A stretch of DNA of 64,000 nt, taken from contig JAUXQH010000072.1 of the NCBI GenBank assembly GCA_030685065.1, forward strand, positions 1 to 64,000. Direction: 5' to 3'. Of the stretch, positions 24,059-32,963 are shown piece after piece. Within the stretch, counting starts at the first letter, position 1. The number at the start of each line of letters is the position of its first letter. The stretch is from Pseudomonadota bacterium. GTDB taxonomy: Bacteria > Myxococcota_A > UBA796 > SXON01. The notes beneath the pieces were generated by a model, which worked only from the letters and a program-made list of their open reading frames with translations, was not told the DNA's origin and searched no databases. The position numbers and the translations under genes are program-made.

Positions 24059-25588
24059 TCACCGCACCCGCATCCACCTCCGGCCGAGGATGATGCCCTC
24101 TACCCGCCCGATCTCGCCGAGCGGCCCCAACACCCGCACGGCGTCGACGCTCTCGGCCTCCCCGAGGCCGAACCACGCCACCGGCGGGCCGCTGGCCCCG
24201 AAGCCCGAGTGGCTGGTCACCCAGGCGCGCCGCGTCTCCCCGTCGACCTCGACCTCGACCACGCTCCCCTCGGGCGCCTCCACCGCCAACCAGCCCGCCT
24301 CGGTGCAGCCTTCGCTCAGGAACACCTGGGCGCGTGCCTCCACGTCATTGGCGACCACGTCCAGCACGCCGTCGTCGTTCAGATCGGCCGCGACGACGCC
24401 GCGCCACGATCCGGTCGTCGGCAGGCCGATCGAGGGCCCCTGGTCGGCGAACATCCCGTCGTCCTGGCGCATCCACCTCAGCGGCGACTCGAAGGACCCC
24501 GCGCCGGCGTCGTCGGCACCCCAGAGGTCTCCCTGGGCCTGGAGCAGATCGAGCTGGCCGTCGTTGTCGAGGTCGGCCCCGGCCGAGCCCCACACCATCT
24601 CGGGGGGACCGGCGAGCGCGTCCGCGCCCGTGGCGGCGGCGACGTCGAAGAAGGTCCCGTCCGCTCCGCCCTGGAGCAGCGCCGAATACGCCGTGCCCGC
24701 CACGAACAGATCGGGCTCGTCTCCGCCGGTGAAGTCGCCGGCGGACACCCCCATCCCGGAGAGCGCGAGGTCGCACGCGCACCCCGCGCTCACGTCCACG
24801 AGCCCCTCCTCGGTGGCCCGCCACAACACGTTCCCGCCGTATTGGCTCCCCATGTCGTTCGCGACGTACACCTCGGCGGCGCCGTCCACATCGAGGTCGA
24901 GGGCCACCGCGTCGAAGCCCTTTCCCTGCGCGGGCACTTCGGCGAGGGCGTCCGGTACCAGCACCCAGGAGTCCCCGTCCCGCCGCCAGAGGTAGTCGCG
25001 GCGCAGCTCGGGCTCGTCCCCGGGGGAGTTGAGCAACACGAACACGTCGTCGTCGCCGTCCAGATCGGCGTCCACGACCACGTGGTCGGAGATCCCGAAC
25101 CCATTCCCCTGCGGCGGCGGGAACAGCGCCGACACGGTCCAGCCGCTGTCCCCCTGGACCAGGGTGACCGGGCGCCTGCCCCCGAAGAGCAGGTCCAGAT
25201 CGCCGTCCGCGTCCGCGTCCAGCACGGTCGCCGCCTCGTCGACCGTGTCGCCGCCGAGCGGCGCGCTGGTCCAGGTGCCGCCCGACCGGGTTGCCCGCTG
25301 CGGCACCTCTCCCGGAAAGTGCACCATCACGTCGAGGAGCGTGTCGCCGTCGAGGTCGCGGACGACCAACCCCCCGCCGTCGAGGTGGTCCGGCTGCGAA
25401 GCCTCTGCCCGGAGGAACCCCCAGCTCTCCCCGACCTCCACCCACGTGGGCTCGGATCGAGGCGCCAGGCAGGCCTCGACATCGGACACCTCGACCGCGC
25501 CGACCACGGTGAACGCATCCGAAGGCGCGGCCGGGGTGCCGGAGTCCGCCTCCGTGCCACACGCGAAGAGCCCCAGGAGCGTCAGCAT
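24059..25588 (-). CDS. FG-GAP/VCBS repeat lipoprotein with ASPIC/UnbV-like domain
   Basis: This 509-residue lipoprotein (lipobox LFAC, Cys about 10) carries FG-GAP/VCBS-type beta-propeller repeats, seen as DLDGDTLLDVMVHF, DADADGDLDLLF, DLDGDDDVFVLL, DLDNDGQLDLLQ and DLNDDGVLDVVA. The Asp-rich loops bind calcium in known members. A C-terminal ASPIC/UnbV-like region (WLAVEAPEGSVVEVEVDGE) follows. It is probably a surface or periplasmic adhesion or carbohydrate-binding protein. The start has a -10-like TACGCT six bases upstream and no Shine-Dalgarno. Confidence 0.85.
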   Translation of the reverse strand: MLTLLGLFACGTEADSGTPAAPSDAFTVVGAVEVSDVEACLAPRSEPTWVEVGESWGFLRAEASQPDHLDGGGLVVRDLDGDTLLDVMVHFPGEVPQRATRSGGTWTSAPLGGDTVDEAATVLDADADGDLDLLFGGRRPVTLVQGDSGWTVSALFPPPQGNGFGISDHVVVDADLDGDDDVFVLLNSPGDEPELRRDYLWRRDGDSWVLVPDALAEVPAQGKGFDAVALDLDVDGAAEVYVANDMGSQYGGNVLWRATEEGLVDVSAGCACDLALSGMGVSAGDFTGGDEPDLFVAGTAYSALLQGGADGTFFDVAAATGADALAGPPEMVWGSAGADLDNDGQLDLLQAQGDLWGADDAGAGSFESPLRWMRQDDGMFADQGPSIGLPTTGSWRGVVAADLNDDGVLDVVANDVEARAQVFLSEGCTEAGWLAVEAPEGSVVEVEVDGETRRAWVTSHSGFGASGPPVAWFGLGEAESVDAVRVLGPLGEIGRVEGIILGRRWMRVR

Positions 25589-25594
25589 CCGCGC

Positions 25595-25600
25595 AGCGTA
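25595..25600 (-). promoter_or_regulatory. Possible -10 element of a leaderless transcript
   Basis: TACGCT on the minus strand lies six bases before the ATG at 25588, with no ribosome binding site in between. Confidence 0.3.
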
Positions 25601-25629
25601 GCGTATGTTTCCGATCTGGGGCTCGGCTG

Positions 25630-26955
25630 CTACTTCGCCCCGAGCGGGTACTCCAGGCTCTCCAGCAGCCATTCGCGGTTGTTCCGCACCTCGTCGAGCA
25701 GCCGCGCCGTGAGCCGGTCGCGGTTCTCGAACAGGCGGTAGCCGCCCTTCGGCCGGAGGTAGCCGCGCGCCTTGGGATGCGCCGCGAACAGGGCCTCCTC
25801 CCCCATCTTCTCGGCCCAGCGCGCGTACTTCGCGCGGTTGTCGAGCAGCGCCTTCACCAGGAAGGGCATGAGCATGGAGTAGTCGCCCTGCATGCTCTCG
25901 GTGGTCTGCACGTAGGTGTCGCGGTCGACCTTGCCCCACGTCACGGCCTCCGCGGGCGGGCACGAGGACAGCGAGCCGTCGGTCACCGGCGAGCTCACGA
26001 TCTGCACGTCGAAGGTGTAGCCGGAGACGTCCGGCAGCCCGAGGACCTGCCCCAACGCCGGCTCCGGCTGGAGGTTGTAGTTCTTCGGCACGCCGCCGCC
26101 GAGCACCAGCGTCGCCAGGGAGCCCACGGGGTCCTCGAACAGGCCCCAGTAGTGGTAGGCGCAGGCCTCGAAGACCTCGGCGTGGAGGTCCAGATCGAGC
26201 TTGTACTCGGGGATGAGCCCGGCCTTGTGCATGGCCCAGAGCTTCATCGAGTTGAGGAACACGCTGCCGTCCCCCGGCGCGCCCACGAAGATGGGGATGG
26301 CGAGGCGGTTCGCGCAGGCCAGGAGCCCCTCGCGGATGCCGTTCTTCTTCTCTTGGTCCGCGTACACGCCGCCGAGGAGGTAGCGCAGCTCGGTCCCGGT
26401 CATCTTCTTCTGGAATTCGGGGCGGCGCAGCGCGGCCGAGAGGAGCTTGTCCTGGTGAAGGAGCACGTCCTCGTCGAACGCCATGTCGGTGACGCGGATC
26501 GTCTTCTCGTCGCGGAGGGCGCCGTCGTCCCCGAAGATCGGCACCTCGTGGATGGGGTCCGCGAAGCCGTCGAGGCTGCGGTGGCCGTCGTGATAACAAA
26601 CCGCATCGGTGGTGCTGATGTACGCGATCCAGCCGGTCTCGAGCAGCGGGTTGAGCCAGGTGTGGTGCTGGCCCGACACCGTGGCCGGCCCCGCGATCGC
26701 GAGGGTGATGGGACACCCGGCGCCGACCGCCTCGTCGAGGATCTTGTAGATCCGACGCAGGAGCGCGCCGCCGAAGGCGGGGAGGCACCAGGTGAACAGA
26801 TCGTCGAGCGTCTCGCACTCGTCGACCCGCTTGACGTGCACCGTCTTCCGGGGCGGCGCGACCGATTCGGCGCCGGCGAGCACGCCGCCAGGTTGCGCGC
26901 CCGAGGGGGCGTCGGAGGGAGAGGAGGGGGTCTGACAGGGGTAGCGGGTAGCCAT
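25630..26955 (-). CDS. Deoxyhypusine synthase-family enzyme
   Basis: This 441-residue cytoplasmic enzyme belongs to the deoxyhypusine synthase family. These use spermidine and NAD to transfer an aminobutyl group, in eukaryotes and archaea to eIF5A and in some bacteria probably to polyamines or unknown acceptors. Visible motifs are ITLAIAGPATVSGQHH, TTDAVCYHDGH, VLGGGVPKNYNLQP and the active-site lysine region EAVTWGKVD (Lys342, matching human Lys329). Residues 1-35 are a Pro/Ser-rich extension. The acceptor in this organism is unknown, and no eIF5A-like gene is in the window. Confidence 0.88.
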   Translation of the reverse strand: MATRYPCQTPSSPSDAPSGAQPGGVLAGAESVAPPRKTVHVKRVDECETLDDLFTWCLPAFGGALLRRIYKILDEAVGAGCPITLAIAGPATVSGQHHTWLNPLLETGWIAYISTTDAVCYHDGHRSLDGFADPIHEVPIFGDDGALRDEKTIRVTDMAFDEDVLLHQDKLLSAALRRPEFQKKMTGTELRYLLGGVYADQEKKNGIREGLLACANRLAIPIFVGAPGDGSVFLNSMKLWAMHKAGLIPEYKLDLDLHAEVFEACAYHYWGLFEDPVGSLATLVLGGGVPKNYNLQPEPALGQVLGLPDVSGYTFDVQIVSSPVTDGSLSSCPPAEAVTWGKVDRDTYVQTTESMQGDYSMLMPFLVKALLDNRAKYARWAEKMGEEALFAAHPKARGYLRPKGGYRLFENRDRLTARLLDEVRNNREWLLESLEYPLGAK

Positions 26956-27037
26956 GCGCCAATGTGCCGTGGGGGGGGCCCCGCGGCAATCGCGACGTGG
27001 CGATCCGCCGCTCCCCCGGCCGATCCGGCGCGGAAGG

Positions 27038-27925
27038 CTACCGTCCGAACCAGGTCTGGATGGCGAGCCGGAGGTCGAGCGGGACGCCGTAGAACGGCAG
27101 GTCGTCGTCGGCCATCGGAAAGGCGCTCGCGCCCATCTCGTAGCGGAGCCCGATCGAGGCCCCGAGCCGCACGTCCACCCCGATCGCGGCGCGCACGCCG
27201 AAGTAGGGCTCCCACCCGTCCGCCCAGTACCGCCCCTCCGCGATCCAGAAGGCGGGGCCCGCGGCGAGGTCGACGTGCCAGAGCCCCTTGTCCACCGGCT
27301 GTGCCACGACGGCCATCACGTCGAAGTGGGGCCCCCGGATGTCGAGGGCCTCGCCCCCGCTCCACGGCGCGCCCCCCTCCACGCGCAGCGCAAGCTTGCC
27401 GACGATCGGGGCCTGGCCGGTGAACACGTACCCATTGAGCGGCACCACCGTGTCGCCGAGCCGCTCGAGGAAGGTGAGCGTGCCGACCGCCACCCACCAC
27501 TGATCCCGCCGGTAGGGGGACTCGTGGCGGCGCAACAGGCGCTGGGAGGCCCGCCGGGTCTCGGCGGGGAGGGGAGAGCTGTCGGGCTCGAGGTCGAGGC
27601 CTTCGAGGGTGGTCACCCCCTCGCTGGTCCGGCGCAGGCGGAGGAGCGCGTAGCCGGCGAGGAGCCGCGCGGGCGTCAGGTCGGGGTCGAGGACCAGCGC
27701 CTCGGTCGCCAGCCGCCACGCCCGGCTGTGCTTGCCGGCCTTCCACGCGTCGAGGCCCTTCACGTAGAGGCTGGCGGCCTCGTCGCGCTTCTCGGCGTCG
27801 GTGAGCCGGATGACCTGCTCCGTCTCGGGCTGGTCGGGCGCCGGGATCAGGATGTCGTGCCCCGGGTCCGATTTCGGGTCCGGAAGATCGTCCGCGAGGG
27901 CCGCCGCGAGAAGGAAGATGTGCAT
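27038..27925 (-). CDS. Exported TPR and beta-barrel-like protein
   Basis: This 295-residue protein has a short signal peptide (MHIFLLAAALA). A TPR-like helical region follows (about 40-130: EAASLYVKGLDAWKAGKHSRAW to ARLLAGYALLRLRRTSEG). The C-terminal half is of beta-barrel style and ends in WFGR, with an aromatic near the C-terminus as in outer-membrane proteins. No family name can be given. A -10-like TAATGT lies exactly six bases before the ATG. It is divergent from the 27989 lipoprotein gene, 63 bases apart. Confidence 0.7.
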   Translation of the reverse strand: MHIFLLAAALADDLPDPKSDPGHDILIPAPDQPETEQVIRLTDAEKRDEAASLYVKGLDAWKAGKHSRAWRLATEALVLDPDLTPARLLAGYALLRLRRTSEGVTTLEGLDLEPDSSPLPAETRRASQRLLRRHESPYRRDQWWVAVGTLTFLERLGDTVVPLNGYVFTGQAPIVGKLALRVEGGAPWSGGEALDIRGPHFDVMAVVAQPVDKGLWHVDLAAGPAFWIAEGRYWADGWEPYFGVRAAIGVDVRLGASIGLRYEMGASAFPMADDDLPFYGVPLDLRLAIQTWFGR

Positions 27926-27931
27926 CGGTGT

Positions 27932-27937
27932 ACATTA
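27932..27937 (-). promoter_or_regulatory. Possible -10 element of a leaderless transcript
   Basis: TAATGT on the minus strand lies six bases before the ATG at 27925 and is the closest to the canonical TATAAT of the set seen in this window. No clear -35 is visible. Confidence 0.35.
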
Positions 27938-27988
27938 TCCGGAGCGGGACCATTCCTTGCATGACAGAATGGTGTCACGAGGTAGGAC

Positions 27989-29935
27989 ATGAACCGGCTC
28001 TCCCTTCTCCTCCCCACGATTCTCTGCGCGTGTACCGCGTCGCTTCACGACGGAACGTTCCCCACCGGGAGCCAGACCCTCGTCGCAAACGCCGACCACG
28101 ACGCGCTCTACTCGGTCGACACCGACGGGGGGAAGGTCGTTCGGTTCGAGCCGTCCACAGGTGTCGTGACCGCCATCGAGGTCGGCCTCGAGCCCACCCG
28201 CCTGGCCCGCATCGGTGACCGCGTGTTCGCCACGCTCCGCGGCAGCCGCTCGGTGGCGGTCCTCGAGGACAAGGGCGGCACGCTTTCTCGCGTCTCCACG
28301 TTCGAGGTCGGGGCCGAGCCCGTCGGCATCGTGGCGCGGGAGGACGGCAAGAAGCTCTACGTCGCGGCCTCCGCGCAGAACGCCATCGTCGAGATCGACG
28401 CGGAGACCCTCACCGTCGGCCGCACGTGGACCGTGATGGGCTCCCCCGCCTGGCTCGCGCTCCACCCGAGCGGCAACACGCTCTACGTCGGCTCGTCGAT
28501 GGGCGGTGGCCTCCACTCCATCGATCTGGCCGAAGGCGGCGCGGTCACCGAGCTCGACCTCCCCGCCATCTACGGCGCGGGAGAGGACGGCAGCCAGCGC
28601 TTCACCCGCCGCATCACGGGTGACCTCTACGTCTCCCCCGATGGGCAATCCGTGGCCGCGCCGGCCATGTTCATCGACAACAACAACCCGGTCAGCGAGC
28701 CGGGTGAGGTCGAGACCGTCTCCGAGGGCTACGGCTCCTCCGGGCTCGGGGTCAGCCGCTTCAACCCGGCCGTCGTCATCATCCCCACCGGCGACAACGG
28801 CAACCCCGTCCCGGGGGACGCGGCGACCGTGCTCGTCGCCGGCTTCGCCCAGCTCGGGGACGAGGAACAGGGCAGCACCGCCGTGCGCAGCTACCTCTCG
28901 AGCGTGGCCTACTCGCCCGACGGCGCGCTGATCTACGCCACGATGGAGGCCTCGCAGAGCGTGGTCGTCCTCTCGGCCACCCCGATCTACGCCGGCGGGA
29001 CCGACAGCGGCTTCTCCATGCGCGACACCGGCGGTGGCAGCTCCAGCATCTCGGTGGACGCGGCGGGCTTCGCCACGAGCCCCATGGTCCTCGTCGGTAC
29101 GGACGCCGGGCCGCGCGGCGTGGCGTTCCTCGACGATGACGAGGTGTATGTCGACTCCTTCCTCGATCACTCGATCGGCAGCTTGAAGGGCGCGAAGGCC
29201 CGCTCGTTCGTGGCGGACCAGCTCACCATCGGGTTCGTCTCCGCGCAGACCTTCCACGGCGCCGACGCGTCCGAGGTCTCGGACAACGTGCTCGCCCCCG
29301 ACATCGAGGCCGGTCGTCGCCTGTTCTTCTCGGCCACCAGCTCGCAGATGGCGGCGGACGGCGCGGGGATCTCCTGCTCCACCTGCCACTACCAGGGCAG
29401 CAACGACGGCCTCACCTGGGCCCTGGGAGATGGCGTCCGCCAGACCCCCTCGCTCCGCGGCGCGGTGAGCGTCACGGCGCCGTTCACCTGGACCGACCAG
29501 GTCAGCAGCGTGTCGGACGAGGCCCAGATCACCAGCTCGGGGCGCATGGGCGGCAACGGCCTCTCCTACGCCGAGGCCGCCCAGGTGTCGGCCTACATCG
29601 AGTCGAACCGCGCGGTCGACCTCCCGGAGAAGGGCTCCACCAGCGAGTCCGCGCTCCGCGGCAAGGTCGTGTTCGAGCGGGAGGACGTGGCCTGCGCCAC
29701 CTGCCACAGCGGCGAGCGCCTCACGGACAACCTGCACTACCCGATGTTCGGCCTCGAAGCCGTGAACACCCCGACCCTCGTGGGCGTCGCGGCCTCGGCG
29801 CCCTACCTGCATGACGGCTCTGCGTCCTCGCTCGAAGCGGTGCTCCAGATGTCCCGCTCCGGCGAGATGGGCGACACCTCGATGCTCTCGGATGCCGAGA
29901 TGGCGGACCTCGAGGCCTACCTCCACACGCTGTAG
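27989..29935 (+). CDS. Beta-propeller / di-heme peroxidase-like lipoprotein
   Basis: This 648-residue exported protein has a signal peptide with Cys residues near 13-15 (ILCAC), suggesting lipidation. Residues about 25-400 form a YVTN-type beta-propeller (ALYSVDTDGGKVVRFEP, KLYVAASAQNAIVEIDAETL, TLYVGSSMGGGLHSIDL). The C-terminal 240 residues resemble the MauG/cytochrome c peroxidase group with two heme motifs, CSTCH and CATCH, and the terminal APYLHDGSASSLEAVL stretch typical of that family. It probably acts in periplasmic electron transfer or peroxide-linked oxidation. A weak ribosome binding site GAGGTAGG precedes the ATG. Confidence 0.87.
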   Translation: MNRLSLLLPTILCACTASLHDGTFPTGSQTLVANADHDALYSVDTDGGKVVRFEPSTGVVTAIEVGLEPTRLARIGDRVFATLRGSRSVAVLEDKGGTLSRVSTFEVGAEPVGIVAREDGKKLYVAASAQNAIVEIDAETLTVGRTWTVMGSPAWLALHPSGNTLYVGSSMGGGLHSIDLAEGGAVTELDLPAIYGAGEDGSQRFTRRITGDLYVSPDGQSVAAPAMFIDNNNPVSEPGEVETVSEGYGSSGLGVSRFNPAVVIIPTGDNGNPVPGDAATVLVAGFAQLGDEEQGSTAVRSYLSSVAYSPDGALIYATMEASQSVVVLSATPIYAGGTDSGFSMRDTGGGSSSISVDAAGFATSPMVLVGTDAGPRGVAFLDDDEVYVDSFLDHSIGSLKGAKARSFVADQLTIGFVSAQTFHGADASEVSDNVLAPDIEAGRRLFFSATSSQMAADGAGISCSTCHYQGSNDGLTWALGDGVRQTPSLRGAVSVTAPFTWTDQVSSVSDEAQITSSGRMGGNGLSYAEAAQVSAYIESNRAVDLPEKGSTSESALRGKVVFEREDVACATCHSGERLTDNLHYPMFGLEAVNTPTLVGVAASAPYLHDGSASSLEAVLQMSRSGEMGDTSMLSDAEMADLEAYLHTL

Positions 29936-30008
29936 GCCCGCGGGCGGAACGCCGCGGAGACCCCCACGCTCCAGCCCTCGCCGTGCGGCGGGGATACGTG
30001 GTCGGCCC

Positions 30009-30701
30009 ATGCGCTTTCCGCTCCCCGACGCTCCTCCTGGCCTGCTGCTGCCGGCGCTCACCTCCCCGGCGGCCCTGTGCCGCTGGTGGGACCCCGACGC
30101 GGAGGTCGTGGGGGCGCGCCTCTCCCCGGGGCTCGACGGGCCCACGCTCGCCGTCCGCATCACCGGTGAGGGCGTGACGTGGGAGGGCGAGTCCGTCCGC
30201 GCGCGCTTCGACCTCGCGGCGGGCGCCGTGACGCTGGACGCGGAGGGCCTCGACGCCGACTCGCGCGCGGACCTCGCCGCCGGCTGGGAGCTCGCGCTCG
30301 CGGCGCTCGCCTGGTCGCTGACGGACCCTCGCGGCGTGCGCTGGCTGCGGATCGACGTGCCGGTCGCCCTGGCCTACGCGGACGCCTGGAGCCGCATCGC
30401 GGGCCCCGAGGGGCTCGCGGGCGGGGGGGCGCCCGAGGGCAGCGCCGTCCGGGTTCGCATCGCGGGCACCGGGTACGACGCGCGCGTGGTGCTCCAGCGC
30501 CCGCCCCGTGCCGTGTCGCTCGTGCTCCCCGCGCTCGACGGCGCCCTGCTCCGCCTGCAGATCGGGCCCGGCGAGTCCGTGAACGCGGCGCGCCTCGAGC
30601 TGCTCCTGGGAGGAGACGCTCCGCTCCCCGACGGCTGGGAGCCCTGGTTGGCGAAGCGTTTCGGGATGTCGTGGGTGGCGCAGCTCGGGGAGGACGGCTG
30701 A
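30009..30701 (+). CDS. SRPBCC-like protein coupled to tpm
   Basis: This 230-residue soluble protein begins with a pattern like AHSA1/START-type SRPBCC proteins (LTSPAALCRWWDPDAEV followed by beta strands). Internal sequence is Ala/Arg-rich and less typical, so the fold call is tentative. The stop overlaps the start of the thiopurine methyltransferase gene (TGATG at 30699-30703), indicating coupled translation. Function is unknown. Confidence 0.65.
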   Translation: MRFPLPDAPPGLLLPALTSPAALCRWWDPDAEVVGARLSPGLDGPTLAVRITGEGVTWEGESVRARFDLAAGAVTLDAEGLDADSRADLAAGWELALAALAWSLTDPRGVRWLRIDVPVALAYADAWSRIAGPEGLAGGGAPEGSAVRVRIAGTGYDARVVLQRPPRAVSLVLPALDGALLRLQIGPGESVNAARLELLLGGDAPLPDGWEPWLAKRFGMSWVAQLGEDG

Positions 30702-31360
30702 TGGATCCTGCATACTGGTTGACCGCGTGGGACGAGGGGCGGACCGCTTTCCACAGCGAGGCCGTGCACCCGTCGCTCCCGATGTTCGAGGAGACCTTCC
30801 TCGGCGGAGGGGCGCACCGCGTGCTGGTCCCTCTCTGCGGCAAGACCGTCGACCTCGCGTGGATGATCGCGCGCGGGCACGACGTCGTGGGCGTCGAGCT
30901 CTCGGAGAAGGCGCTCGTCGCGTTGCACGAGCGCGACGCGCGGGCGCCCACCGTCACGGACGCGGGGCCGTTCCGCGCCTTCCGGAGCCCCGGGCTCACC
31001 CTCCTCCAGGGCGATGTGTTCGGGCTGACGCCCGAGATCCTCGTCGGGATCGGGGGCGCGATCGACCGCGTGTGGGACCGCGCCGCCCTCGTGGCGCTGG
31101 ATCCCGAGCGTCGCGCCCGGTACGTCGCCACGCTGCGCACGCTCCTCGCGCCGGGCGCGGTCGTGCTGCTCGAGACCTTCGACTACGAGCAGGCGCGCAA
31201 GCCCGGCCCGCCGCACGCCGTGCCCGAGGCGGAGGTGCGCGCGCTGTGGGCGGGCGCGCGCGTGGAGCGGCTCGCCGAGCACGATGCCATCGAGGAGGTG
31301 CGCCCCCGCGGGTGGAACCTCGATCGGTTCCAGGTCACGACGTGGCGCATCCAGGTCTGA
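30701..31360 (+). CDS. tpm: Thiopurine S-methyltransferase family protein
   Basis: This 219-residue protein matches the length and motifs of bacterial TPMT. The N-terminal substrate region WLTAWDEGRTAFH, the SAM-binding core VLVPLCGKTVDLAWMIARGH with VVGVELSEKAL, and WDRAALVALDPERRARY are all family marks. Bacterial members methylate sulfur, selenium or tellurium compounds. It is translated in step with the preceding SRPBCC-like gene. Confidence 0.92.
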   Translation: MDPAYWLTAWDEGRTAFHSEAVHPSLPMFEETFLGGGAHRVLVPLCGKTVDLAWMIARGHDVVGVELSEKALVALHERDARAPTVTDAGPFRAFRSPGLTLLQGDVFGLTPEILVGIGGAIDRVWDRAALVALDPERRARYVATLRTLLAPGAVVLLETFDYEQARKPGPPHAVPEAEVRALWAGARVERLAEHDAIEEVRPRGWNLDRFQVTTWRIQV

Positions 31361-31376
31361 GCGCGTCGTCGCGAGA

Positions 31377-31976
31377 TCAGTGCGTGACGTCGATCTCGTA
31401 CACGCCGTAGTCCGACGTGGCGGTGCCGGTGATGCGCGTGGAGCCGGGGCTGCGGATGGCGATGCCCGTACCGTCGTCGTCCGTCTCGCCGGCCAGCGTC
31501 ACGTCGAGCTCGACGATCCCCGCGAGCACGCCGTCCATGGCGAACGTCCCGGCGAGCGTGCCGTCCAGCGTGCCCTCGGGCATGTCCTTGAGCGTGAGGT
31601 TCAGCGCGGGGAGGTCCGACGCGTCGGTCTGGTAGAAAACGTCGGGCTCGTCGTCCTCTCCCAGGGTGTCGGAGTAGTCATCGAGCGCCATGAACAGGCG
31701 AAGGCCCTTGTTGTCCGACGAGCCCTGGTCGACCTGGCCGGAGATCACCATCCCGCCGGACGTCTCACCGTCCTCCTCTTGGGGGTCGATGTTGGCGCTC
31801 GACGCCGCCGCGAAGCCCTGGAGGCCCAGCGCGAGGCCCCGCTCCACGGCGCGATCGAGCCCCATGTAGGCGTATTCGGCCTCGGCCGGGCTGCTGACGC
31901 CTGGGCGGCACGCGGCGAGGGGCGCGGCGAGCAGGAATGCGAGAAGAACGCAGCGTCGCTCGATGTGTCGTTCCAT
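31377..31976 (-). CDS. Lipoprotein of unknown function
   Basis: This 199-residue protein has a lipoprotein signal peptide (lipobox LAAC, Cys about 23) and an Asp-rich, beta-rich mature part (TDDDGTGIAIRSPGSTRITGTATSDYGVYEIDV). No family is recognised. The ATG at 31974-31976 is chosen because the Arg-containing n-region and lipobox follow directly and GGAGG precedes it. A -10-like TATGGA lies further upstream, so this gene seems to have a normal leader. Confidence 0.7.
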   Translation of the reverse strand: MERHIERRCVLLAFLLAAPLAACRPGVSSPAEAEYAYMGLDRAVERGLALGLQGFAAASSANIDPQEEDGETSGGMVISGQVDQGSSDNKGLRLFMALDDYSDTLGEDDEPDVFYQTDASDLPALNLTLKDMPEGTLDGTLAGTFAMDGVLAGIVELDVTLAGETDDDGTGIAIRSPGSTRITGTATSDYGVYEIDVTH

Positions 31977-32130
31977 GTGGACCTCCACGGTGTCCATAGC
32001 GGGGCGCCCGCGGGCGGGCCTTTCCCGCCGCTTACAGGCCGAGCGCCCCCCGGACGGGGCCGCGCGCGGTCCCGCCCGCGGTTGATCCGGGTGGGCCCTT
32101 GCCTACCTTCGTGGGGCGAAGGAGCGACCC

Positions 32131-32871
32131 ATGGCAGACTTGACGGTTCGGCGCGGCGCGGGTGGAGGAAACATTCAGCGAGGGGGCGGCCAGGCCGGGG
32201 AGGGGGATCCGTTCGGCATGGTGCGGGAGTCGATGCGGCGGATGCAGGACCTGTTCCGCGACCCGCTGTTCGAGGTCGATCCGATCGGCTTTCTCGAGGC
32301 GGGGCGCATGACGCAGTTCGTGCCCGACTTCGAGGTGCGCGAATCGCCGAAGGGGCTGGTGTTCGTCGCGGACCTGCCCGGGGTGAAGGAGGACGATCTC
32401 GACATCACCGTGGTGGGCAACCGGCTCCGCATCAACGGGCGGAGGGAGTTCGAGCAGGAGAGCCGGGGCGACACCTGGTACGCGGCCGAGCGCGCCTACG
32501 GGACGTTCACCCGGACGTTCATCCTCCCCGAAGGCATCGAGACCGACCATGTCGACGCCAACCTCGAGAACGGCGTGCTGACGATCTGCATCCCCAAGGG
32601 CGCGCAGGCCCAGCCCCGGCGCATCGCGCTCGGTGGTCAGCAGAAGCAGCGGTCGCTCGAGGGCCAGTACACCCAGGAGCCGCAGTACACCCAGGAGACG
32701 CAGTACGTGCAGCAGCCCGGCCAGCCCGGGCAGCAGTACCAGAACCAACAGCCAGGCTACCCGGCGGGGTATCCCGCGCAGCCCTCGGGCGAACGCGCCT
32801 CCGGCGAGCAGCAGCCCCAGCAAAGCTCCGATGCTCAGCGTGCGGGCGCCAAGATCCCCGAGAAGGTCTAG
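32131..32871 (+). CDS. Hsp20-family small heat-shock protein with low-complexity tail
   Basis: This 246-residue protein has an alpha-crystallin domain (about residues 66-165) with FVADLPGVKEDDLDITV, LRINGRREFE and LENGVLTICIPKG. The C-terminal 75 residues are rich in Gln, Tyr, Pro and Gly, with repeats such as QYTQEPQYTQETQYVQQP; small heat-shock proteins usually end soon after the crystallin domain with an IXI motif. The tail resembles phase-separating or prion-like sequence, which may alter oligomer or condensate behaviour. It is cytoplasmic. Confidence 0.9.
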   Translation: MADLTVRRGAGGGNIQRGGGQAGEGDPFGMVRESMRRMQDLFRDPLFEVDPIGFLEAGRMTQFVPDFEVRESPKGLVFVADLPGVKEDDLDITVVGNRLRINGRREFEQESRGDTWYAAERAYGTFTRTFILPEGIETDHVDANLENGVLTICIPKGAQAQPRRIALGGQQKQRSLEGQYTQEPQYTQETQYVQQPGQPGQQYQNQQPGYPAGYPAQPSGERASGEQQPQQSSDAQRAGAKIPEKV

Positions 32872-32922
32872 CGCCCGTGGGGCCGGCGCCCGAGCCGGTC
32901 TAGCGCTCGGGACGCCAGGGAG

Positions 32923-32954
32923 CCGGTCGAGCGCCCCCGCGAGGGCTCGACCGG
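32923..32954. terminator. Bidirectional terminator hairpin after hsp20
   Basis: A perfect ten-pair inverted repeat, CCGGTCGAGC and GCTCGACCGG, lies between the convergent hsp20 and 32964 genes, with a 12-base loop. A related direct repeat (GAGCCGGTCTAGCGCTC) lies just upstream at 32892-32908. No T-run is present. Confidence 0.6.
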
Positions 32955-32963
32955 GCGCGGCCG

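Noticed and set aside
27945..27967. Sigma-54 promoter before the 27989 lipoprotein gene
   Set aside because: Only the minimal GG-N10-GC and TTGCA are present; the -24 element otherwise mismatches, and there is no adjacent activator.
32091..32108. Sigma-54 promoter before hsp20
   Set aside because: GG-N10-GC occurs by chance in GC-rich DNA; the TGGCACG part does not match.
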